Shown here one piece after another: positions 17,412 to 22,578 of a DNA stretch of 22,578 bases; position 1 is the stretch's first letter, and each line of letters starts with the position of its first letter. Below the pieces are notes generated by a model. The model was not told the DNA's origin. It ran no database searches and was given only the letters and a program-made list of their open reading frames with translations. This DNA comes from Akkermansiaceae bacterium (GTDB lineage: Bacteria; Verrucomicrobiota; Verrucomicrobiia; Verrucomicrobiales; Akkermansiaceae), in contig JACKPZ010000040.1 in NCBI GenBank assembly GCA_024233135.1, positions 1-22,578 on the forward strand. The letters run 5' to 3'. The position numbers and the translations under genes are program-made.

Positions 17412-18289
17412 TCGATCCGGTCGCCATCGTCGCGAAAGGGCCGGGGACCCGTCTCGCGGTCACCCACCGCACGACGTTCCTCTACGCCACGCCCGTGACG
17501 CAGAGCCAGAACGCCGTGCGTCTCGAGCCGCGCACCTATCCCTATCAGAAAACGATCTCCGCGTTCATCAAGGTGCTGCCCGCCACCCGGCTGCGGCGTT
17601 TCACCGATCTCTTCCAGAACATCACCCACCACTTCGAACTCCCGGCCCCGCACGACCGCCTGGAAATCGAGAGTTTGCTCAAGGTTCACAACCTTCCGCT
17701 CGACCTGCCCGCCGAGGTGCTCGCCGCCGACCTCGGCGAATACAACGACATCTCCATCCGCGAACAGGTCTGGACCTTCCTCCAGGAAAGCCGCTGGGTC
17801 TCCTATCACCCGGAGGTCTGGCGCCAGGCGGTGGACGTCACCGACGGCGTGGCGTCCATCCATGCCAAGACGACCGCCATCATGCGCTGGATCCACGACG
17901 AGTTCACCTACGAATCCGGCGTCACATCCGTGAACACCCACCCCGAGGAGGTCTTCGCCATCCGCCGCGGCGTCTGCCAGGATTTCACCCACGTCATGAT
18001 CGCGATGTGCCGTTCCATCGGCATCGCGGCCCGCTACGCGTCCGGATATCTCTACAACGGCCCGCGCGACCACTTGTTGGGATCGCAGGCATCCCACGCA
18101 TGGTGCGAGGCCTTCCTGCCCGGCGGAGGCTGGATCGGCTACGACCCCACCAACGCCACCATGGCCGACGACCGCTACGTCAAGGTCGCCGTCGGCCGCG
18201 ACTATGATGATGTCGCCCCCGTCGTCGGCAGCTACGTCGGCAGCTCCCAGGTCCGCATGGAAGTCGCGGTCTCGGTGGAGAAACTGTGA
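17408..18289 (+). CDS. Transglutaminase-like cysteine protease family protein
   Basis: A 293-residue protein with the bacterial transglutaminase-like N-terminal beta domain (HRTTFLYATPVTQSQNAVRLEPR, about 20-42) and a C-terminal papain-like core. The catalytic triad is complete: Cys190 in RRGVCQDFTH, His230 in SHAWCEAF and Asp246 in GYDPTN. Such proteins hydrolyse or transfer peptide or isopeptide bonds. No signal peptide is seen, so it likely works in the cytoplasm with the ATP-grasp and alpha-E partners, for example trimming or reversing a peptide linkage; this is inference. The start is a GTG at 17408 overlapping the alpha-E stop (GTGA). The next in-frame ATG is near residue 159 and would delete the conserved N-terminal domain, so the GTG is favoured. 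Confidence 0.9.
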   Translation: MIDPVAIVAKGPGTRLAVTHRTTFLYATPVTQSQNAVRLEPRTYPYQKTISAFIKVLPATRLRRFTDLFQNITHHFELPAPHDRLEIESLLKVHNLPLDLPAEVLAADLGEYNDISIREQVWTFLQESRWVSYHPEVWRQAVDVTDGVASIHAKTTAIMRWIHDEFTYESGVTSVNTHPEEVFAIRRGVCQDFTHVMIAMCRSIGIAARYASGYLYNGPRDHLLGSQASHAWCEAFLPGGGWIGYDPTNATMADDRYVKVAVGRDYDDVAPVVGSYVGSSQVRMEVAVSVEKL

Positions 18290-18395
18290 GCCGCCGAGGA
18301 ACCCTGCGGGCCTCGCGCCCGGTCTCCGTCTCCTTTCCGAAGTCTTGGAAATTGCTCGATCTTCCAGGCGGCGAACACCAATGTGCTCGCAAATC

Positions 18396-19340
18396 ATGAA
18401 GACGATTTCTTTGCTTCTATTCATTGCGATGGCGCCCGGCCTGCGCTGCTTTGGCGATATGGGAAGCCTCCCGTTCACATCCGGCGTTCGCATCACCGAG
18501 CCACGGCAGGATGCGATCATCGCGTGGAATGGCAAAGAGCAGTTGCTGTATCTTCAGACAACTCTCGGTGCCTCCAGCGAGACCAAGGTTCTTGAGGTGA
18601 TGCCGCTGCCCAGCAAGCCTGAGGTGGAAGCGGGCCATGCCGGGGTTTTTGAGCGCTGTCAGGCGGTGCTTCCGAAAGTGCTGGTCGTTGATTCGGAGGT
18701 GTATGGTCCCTTTGGGATTCCCGACGAGCTTCCTGTGGCGACGGTGGTCGAACGGAAGACGATCGGCGTCCACCACCTGCAAACCGTGGAGTTGCACGAC
18801 GCGGCACGTTTCTCGGAATGGGTGAAGGAACGTTTCGGTGGCGAGGGGTTGGTGATTCCGGCTCCGCTTCTCGAGGTGATCGAAGAGTATGCAAAGGACG
18901 ACTACCGGTGGTTTCTGTTCGATGTGATCGAAGTGACGAAGGATGAGTCGAAGAAGACCCCGTTGAGAATCCGCTTCAAGACCGACATGCTCTACTATCC
19001 CATGAGAATCACCCGGACGGAGGAAGGCGATACGACCGTTTCGTTGTCCGTTCTCACGAACGTCCTGTTCAACAAGGAGGACTGTGTCGGCATACCGAAG
19101 GAGGCCATCAAGGTTCCGGTGCGTCCGGTTGAGATTCTCGGAACCACGGTGAAATGGATCGATCCTCCGCTATACGAGCTTCTGGGGCGACCTCAGGTGG
19201 CACAACTGCGGACATGGGAGGTTTCCGGCGAGATCGATTCGTTTCAGAAGGATATTCTCGTCCGTAATCCAGCGGCGGCCAAGAAGAAGGCGGAAGAAGT
19301 TGGTGCCAAAACCCCCATTTCCGAATCGAACGCCCGGTAG
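18396..19340 (+). CDS. Exported protein of unknown function, DUF2330-like
   Basis: A 314-residue protein with a signal peptide (MKTISLLLFIAMAPGLRCFG). The mature part begins with QDAIIAWNGKEQLLYLQTTL and EVMPLPSKPEVEAG, then YYPMRITRTEEGDTTVSLSVLTN. This order (a self-description of an input word, a 'PLPS-PE' loop, and a late 'YPMRI' strand) resembles the DUF2330 family of exported proteins, whose function is unknown; the match is from memory and not certain. An ATG at 18381 would add five residues before the signal peptide; neither start has a Shine-Dalgarno sequence. It stands 106 bases after the transglutaminase gene on the same strand and may have its own promoter. The composition looks less GC-rich than its neighbours. 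Confidence 0.72.
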   Translation: MKTISLLLFIAMAPGLRCFGDMGSLPFTSGVRITEPRQDAIIAWNGKEQLLYLQTTLGASSETKVLEVMPLPSKPEVEAGHAGVFERCQAVLPKVLVVDSEVYGPFGIPDELPVATVVERKTIGVHHLQTVELHDAARFSEWVKERFGGEGLVIPAPLLEVIEEYAKDDYRWFLFDVIEVTKDESKKTPLRIRFKTDMLYYPMRITRTEEGDTTVSLSVLTNVLFNKEDCVGIPKEAIKVPVRPVEILGTTVKWIDPPLYELLGRPQVAQLRTWEVSGEIDSFQKDILVRNPAAAKKKAEEVGAKTPISESNAR

Positions 19341-19414
19341 GCTCTTGGTCTTGTTCATCACGGGTTTCCGCACGGAGCATTCTCCGGAATGGTTGAGAAC
19401 GAGGCGCTTTCGCT

Positions 19415-19696
19415 TCAGGTCATCAGGAAGAACGCGACGAGTTTCATGGCGATCAGGTTCGCCAACGCGAAGATGACTCCGGCTGTTTTCAGACCGAACG
19501 AAGACGAACCGAACAGAATCGCGGCACCGCACACGGCACCGACGGCCGCGGGGACGAATGCGAGATAGAGGAGTCCGTAGATTGTGTTCGGACCGACTGG
19601 AAGCCGCAGCGCCACGAGTGCGAACAGCAGCGACAGCCCGGGCGATAGGATCGCGATGAGCAACCTGGCGTCCGATCGTGTGAAATCGAACTTCAT
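19415..19696 (-). CDS. Small hypothetical membrane protein
   Basis: A 93-residue protein with about three hydrophobic helices (LLIAILSPGLSLLFALVAL, IYGLLYLAFVPAAVGAVCG and TAGVIFALANLIAMKLVAF). I do not recognise the family. It starts 28 bases after the stop of the 110-residue membrane protein, so it is probably the last gene of the gcvT-gcvH transcript. The ATG at 19696 follows GGTTTCCCCG, the same C-rich, Shine-Dalgarno-free context as many genes here. It converges on the DUF2330-like gene across a 74-base gap with only weak hairpins and no T-run. Confidence 0.6.
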   Translation of the reverse strand: MKFDFTRSDARLLIAILSPGLSLLFALVALRLPVGPNTIYGLLYLAFVPAAVGAVCGAAILFGSSSFGLKTAGVIFALANLIAMKLVAFFLMT

Positions 19697-19724
19697 CGGG
19701 GAAACCGCGGATGCCTCCGTTTCT

Positions 19725-20057
19725 TCAGAAACCCCGGTGGATGCCCAGCCACGCGGCGGCGAGGCCGGCGAGGATGCAGAGAGCGAGCACCAGCGGCGGG
19801 GCCATCACCTTGCGTTTCGCCAGCGCGGGTGCGGCCCCGATGAAGAACCAGATGCCGAGTTTGATCATCCACCATGGTTCGCCCATCGGCGGCTTCTTGA
19901 GGATGGCGAAGCCGACGAGCAGGACGATCAACAGCGAGATGCCGTGCAGGATGGATGCGGACTTCTTCGCCGAGCCGCCCATGAGGATGGCACCGAGCGA
20001 GGCGAACAGGGCGATCACGCCGCCGACATGGAGGAAGCGGAGCAGCAGAGGATCCAT
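19725..20057 (-). CDS. Small hypothetical membrane protein, four predicted helices
   Basis: A 110-residue protein, almost wholly membrane-embedded: four hydrophobic helices at about 4-26, 36-52, 63-80 and 87-106. His9 (RFLHVGG) and His38 (ILHGISLL) lie within or at the ends of helices, which recalls small heme- or copper-linked membrane proteins such as SirB or CopD-like ones, but this is only a resemblance. The gene starts 18 bases after gcvH and is likely cotranscribed with it. The ATG at 20057 follows a C-rich leader without a Shine-Dalgarno sequence. Confidence 0.65.
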   Translation of the reverse strand: MDPLLLRFLHVGGVIALFASLGAILMGGSAKKSASILHGISLLIVLLVGFAILKKPPMGEPWWMIKLGIWFFIGAAPALAKRKVMAPPLVLALCILAGLAAAWLGIHRGF

Positions 20058-20075
20058 AACCGTGGAGGGGGTGGC

Positions 20076-20453
20076 TCAGGAGATATGCGCCTGATAGGCC
20101 GCGGCATCCATCAGTCCTTCGACGTCGGCCGCGTTCTTCACCTTGAGTTTGAAGATCCAGCCTTTGCCATACGGATCGGTGTTGACCAGCGACGGGTCGG
20201 CCTCGACCTCGGGGTTCGCCTCGATGACCTCGCCGCCGACGGGGGCGTAGATGTCGCTGGCGGCCTTGACGGACTCGACGACGGCCGTCGGGTCACCGGG
20301 GTCGACCGTGCGGCCGACGGCGGGGAGTTCGACGAAGACGACGTCGGTGAGTTCCTCCTGGGCGTGGTCGGTGATGCCCACGGTGATGACGTCGCCTTCG
20401 AGGCGGACCCATTCGTGGGATGTCTGATAGCGGAGATCGGCGGGGATGTTCAT
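20076..20453 (-). CDS. gcvH: Glycine cleavage system H protein
   Basis: A 125-residue lipoyl carrier of the glycine cleavage complex, shuttling the aminomethyl group between the P, T and L proteins. The lipoylated lysine is Lys63 in VVESVKAASDIYAP; the N-terminal TSHEWVRLEGD and the downstream NTDPYGKGWIFKLK are both typical. The length is normal. The ATG at 20453 (MNIPADLRY) is chosen because the family begins here; the open frame further upstream is a shadow of gcvT. The start follows TCTTCCC with no Shine-Dalgarno sequence. It lies 38 bases after gcvT; gcvP is not in the window. Confidence 0.96.
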   Translation of the reverse strand: MNIPADLRYQTSHEWVRLEGDVITVGITDHAQEELTDVVFVELPAVGRTVDPGDPTAVVESVKAASDIYAPVGGEVIEANPEVEADPSLVNTDPYGKGWIFKLKVKNAADVEGLMDAAAYQAHIS

Positions 20454-20491
20454 GGGAAGATCGGGGTTGGGATTGGTTTGAAAACAGCGGA

Positions 20492-21565
20492 TCAGGAGCG
20501 TTTGTAGAAGGGTTTTTTGACGACTTCGGCGGGAAAGCGCCGGCCGCGGACGTCGATTTGGAGTTTGGTTCCGGGTTTCGCGAGGGCGGCGGGCAGGTAG
20601 GCCATGGCGATGCCGGTCATCAGCGACGGCGAGAGCGCGCCGGAGCAGAGTTCGCCGGTTTCGTTTCCGTCCGCGTCGAGCACCGGGTAGTGGGCTCGGG
20701 GCGGGGCGCCTTTGTCTGTGTAGCGGATGGCGGCGAGGCGCAGGTCGGGACCCTCGGCCTTTTGTTTCGCGAGCACCTCGCGGCCGATGAACTCGTCTTT
20801 TCCGAGATCGCAGAAAAACCCGAGTCCGGCCTCGATGGGGGTGCGTTCGGGAGACAGGTCGTTGCCGTTGAGAGGATAGCACATCTCAAGGCGCAGCGTG
20901 TCGCGCGCGCCGAGGCCGCAGGGGGCCGCGCCTGCGTTCACGAAGGTGTTCCACCAGGTCACTCCGTCGTCCGCCGGGCAGAAGAACTCAAAGCCGTCCT
21001 CACCGGTGTATCCGGTGCGGCAGACGATGGCGCCGGCCGGTGTGGTCATGATGCCATTGCGCAAGGGCAGCGTCTCGCCGTGCAGCGCTTTGGCGAAGAC
21101 GGTCGCTGCATGAGGCCCCTGCACGGCCATGCCCGCCCAGCGGTCGCTCTCGTTGCGGAGTTGCACGTCGCCGGGTATGTGTTTCTCCATCCAGGCGAGG
21201 TCCTCGTCGATCTTCGACGCGTTGACCACGATGAAGAACGACTCCGGGCCGGTGCGGTAGACGATGAGGTCGTCGATGACGCCGCCGTTTTCGTTGAGCA
21301 TGAGCGAATACTGGCCTTGGCCGGGATCCAGCTTCGTGACGTTGTTGGTGAACATCCGGTTGAGCCACGCCGCGGCGCCGGATCCATCGACGAGGAACTG
21401 CCCCATGTGGGAAATGTCGAAGACCCCCGCGTCGGTGCGGACCGCCCTGTGCTCGTCGAGGATCGAGGAATACTGGACCGGCATGTTCCATCCGGCGAAG
21501 GGGACGAGGCGTGCGCCAAGGGATTGATGGGCGCTTTCCAAAGGAGACGATTTCAATTCGGACAT
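20492..21565 (-). CDS. gcvT: Glycine cleavage system T protein (aminomethyltransferase)
   Basis: A 357-residue tetrahydrofolate-dependent aminomethyltransferase, releasing ammonia and methylene-THF from the aminomethyl group on GcvH. Family motifs: GARLVPFAGWNMPVQY near the N-terminus, DISHMGQF, NENGGVIDDLIVYR (holding the conserved catalytic Asp), YTGEDGFEFF, LEMCYPLNGNDL and the C-terminal GEVCSG-like GELCSGALSPS. The length is typical. The ATG at 21565 (MSELKSSPL) is used; the frame upstream lacks family sequence. No glycine riboswitch fits in the 62-base gap to the upstream gene. A perfect -35 TTGACA is present in that gap. Confidence 0.96.
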   Translation of the reverse strand: MSELKSSPLESAHQSLGARLVPFAGWNMPVQYSSILDEHRAVRTDAGVFDISHMGQFLVDGSGAAAWLNRMFTNNVTKLDPGQGQYSLMLNENGGVIDDLIVYRTGPESFFIVVNASKIDEDLAWMEKHIPGDVQLRNESDRWAGMAVQGPHAATVFAKALHGETLPLRNGIMTTPAGAIVCRTGYTGEDGFEFFCPADDGVTWWNTFVNAGAAPCGLGARDTLRLEMCYPLNGNDLSPERTPIEAGLGFFCDLGKDEFIGREVLAKQKAEGPDLRLAAIRYTDKGAPPRAHYPVLDADGNETGELCSGALSPSLMTGIAMAYLPAALAKPGTKLQIDVRGRRFPAEVVKKPFYKRS

Positions 21566-21575
21566 TACGGGGCGG

Positions 21576-21604
21576 AGTGTTGGCGGACGGCCGGGGCCTG
21601 TCAA
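21576..21604 (-). promoter_or_regulatory. Possible promoter of gcvT-gcvH
   Basis: On the minus strand, a perfect -35 TTGACA (21604-21599) is followed after 17 bases by a poor -10, AACACT (21581-21576). If used, the transcript would start only a few bases before the gcvT ATG at 21565, almost leaderless. The -10 match is three of six, so the call is weak. Confidence 0.3.
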
Positions 21605-21627
21605 ATTCCGATGCCGGGAGGGATTCC

Positions 21628-22578
21628 TCAGGTCACCGCGGCGAAACGGAGCTCCGCACGGCAAGGCAGATCTCGGATGCGGAAACTCCTGTCGCCGGCG
21701 GCTTCGAGACCCTCGCCGGCGGATGCGATGATGTGGTTTTCCGGAACCGGTGGCTCGATGAAAAGCCCGTCACCGGGAATCGTGATGCCGCCTCCGATCT
21801 CGATCTCCATCGTTTCGTTTCCGGTCGCCGCCATTCGCAGGTCGAGCGTGCCGAAACGTGTCGGCAGGCCGCGCACCGCGATGCCGTTTTCCGCGGCCAC
21901 CCATTCCCACGGCACGCCGGCGGCGAGCACGAGCCGGTCGCGCGCCTCGCGTTCGGAGGCGAACATCGAGGCGAAGGCGAGCAGGTATTCCGCGGCGATC
22001 CACGTGTGCGGCACGTCTCCCAGATGGCCGGGAGAACGCAGGTCCCGCCAGGTGATCTCGGGCCATTGGTTCCAGCCCGTGGGCCGTTGGTCGCCGAGGA
22101 AAAACGCGAGCAGATCGTTCGCGTCCCCGCGTTTTCCGAGCCGCACGAAGGCACCGATGATGCGGATCTCGTAGGCGGTGTAGTTGTTCCAGACCATGCG
22201 GCCGTCGTGTTTCCGGTGATGGCCGTCGAGATAGGTCGCGAGCGAGTTTTCGAGTTCTCGTGCGGGCAGCGAATCCGCGAAGTCGAGCTGGGCGATGGCG
22301 TTGGAGGTCGCCGTGGGATCGAAGTCCGCCCACTCGACCGAGCCGGGCAGAGTGCCGAGTTTCTTCGAGGCGATGACGGTTTCCATCGAGCGGATCACAT
22401 CGGCTTGGAAACGACGGGCTTCCTCGCGCCAGCGGCGGGCGGATTCGGCGTCGCCCCATGGCTCGACGAGGTCGGCGGCGGCTTCGAGGCCGCGGATGCC
22501 CCAGAAGTCGTCCCAATACGAATGCACCGGATGGGCGAGGTATCCTTCGTGGCTGGCGGACTCCGGCAGCAGGCCGTG
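21628..22578 (-). CDS. Glycoside hydrolase-like protein, six-hairpin (alpha/alpha-barrel) type, C-terminal part
   Basis: The last 316 residues of a larger protein whose start lies beyond the right edge; the frame is open to base 22578. The visible part begins GLLPESASHEGY, PVHSYWDDFWGIRGL, a pattern of alpha/alpha-six-barrel glycosidases in which a Trp-Asp-Asp or Glu-Ser motif lies in the sugar-binding cleft. Helical pairs follow (WREEARRFQADVIRSME, WNNYTAYEIRIIGAFVRLG, HTWIAAEYLLAFASMFASE), ending in a small beta domain (about the last 80 residues). The substrate cannot be told from this fragment. An internal GTG at 22527 should not be taken as the start, because clear family sequence precedes it. 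It ends 62 bases before gcvT on the same strand. Confidence 0.75.
   Translation of the reverse strand, partial: HGLLPESASHEGYLAHPVHSYWDDFWGIRGLEAAADLVEPWGDAESARRWREEARRFQADVIRSMETVIASKKLGTLPGSVEWADFDPTATSNAIAQLDFADSLPARELENSLATYLDGHHRKHDGRMVWNNYTAYEIRIIGAFVRLGKRGDANDLLAFFLGDQRPTGWNQWPEITWRDLRSPGHLGDVPHTWIAAEYLLAFASMFASEREARDRLVLAAGVPWEWVAAENGIAVRGLPTRFGTLDLRMAATGNETMEIEIGGGITIPGDGLFIEPPVPENHIIASAGEGLEAAGDRSFRIRDLPCRAELRFAAVT

Noticed and set aside
18307..18322. Small GC hairpin (CGGGC / GCCCG) after the transglutaminase gene
   Set aside because: The stem is only five base pairs and no T-run follows, so a terminator cannot be supported.
21566..21627. Glycine riboswitch upstream of gcvT
   Set aside because: The gap is only 62 bases, too short for the aptamer, and none of its conserved pairing is visible.

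Overview
The window is 22.6 kb of GC-rich, gene-dense bacterial chromosome with 20 protein genes (one cut by the right edge). I see no tRNA, rRNA, CRISPR array, insertion sequence or phage gene, and no gene-free stretch over 300 bases. The gene mix points to the Verrucomicrobiota, perhaps a Luteolibacter/Haloferula-like member of the Verrucomicrobiales: a PL4 pectin-type lyase, the diheme cytochrome b558 type of succinate dehydrogenase, paired exported proteins with helical 'W-A-x-x-D-P' repeats, and many start codons without a Shine-Dalgarno sequence. This placement is inferred from gene content and style; there is no marker gene here.

Left part (93-3704, minus strand): an alpha/beta hydrolase, a 3-hydroxyisobutyrate-dehydrogenase-like NAD(P) oxidoreductase, and a secreted rhamnogalacturonan lyase-like protein. 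Next (3781-7597, minus) is a tight three-gene surface-polysaccharide operon: glycosyltransferase, O-antigen polymerase/ligase-like membrane protein, glycosyltransferase. It is joined by two 4-base ATGA overlaps and preceded by a good sigma-70-like promoter. A divergent 161-residue membrane protein follows (7733-8218, plus).

Centre (8219-14686, all minus): sdhC and sdhA of succinate dehydrogenase, then a RelB/RelE-type toxin-antitoxin pair with a perfect 13-bp inverted repeat as probable operator, then two adjacent, translationally coupled exported helical-repeat proteins that look like paralogues. sdhB, which normally follows sdhA in this type of operon, is absent; the toxin-antitoxin pair sits in its place.

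Right part: divergent from sdhC is a plus-strand operon of three genes (14928-18289): a circularly permuted ATP-grasp protein, an alpha-E protein (DUF403) and a transglutaminase-like cysteine peptidase. This trio recurs in many bacteria and has been predicted by comparative genomics to make or process peptide-like products, but to my knowledge its chemistry is not established. It is the best candidate here for an undescribed system. A DUF2330-like exported protein follows (18396-19340, plus). Last, on the minus strand, come gcvT, gcvH and two small membrane proteins (21565-19415), and the C-terminal part of a six-hairpin-type glycoside hydrolase running off the right edge.
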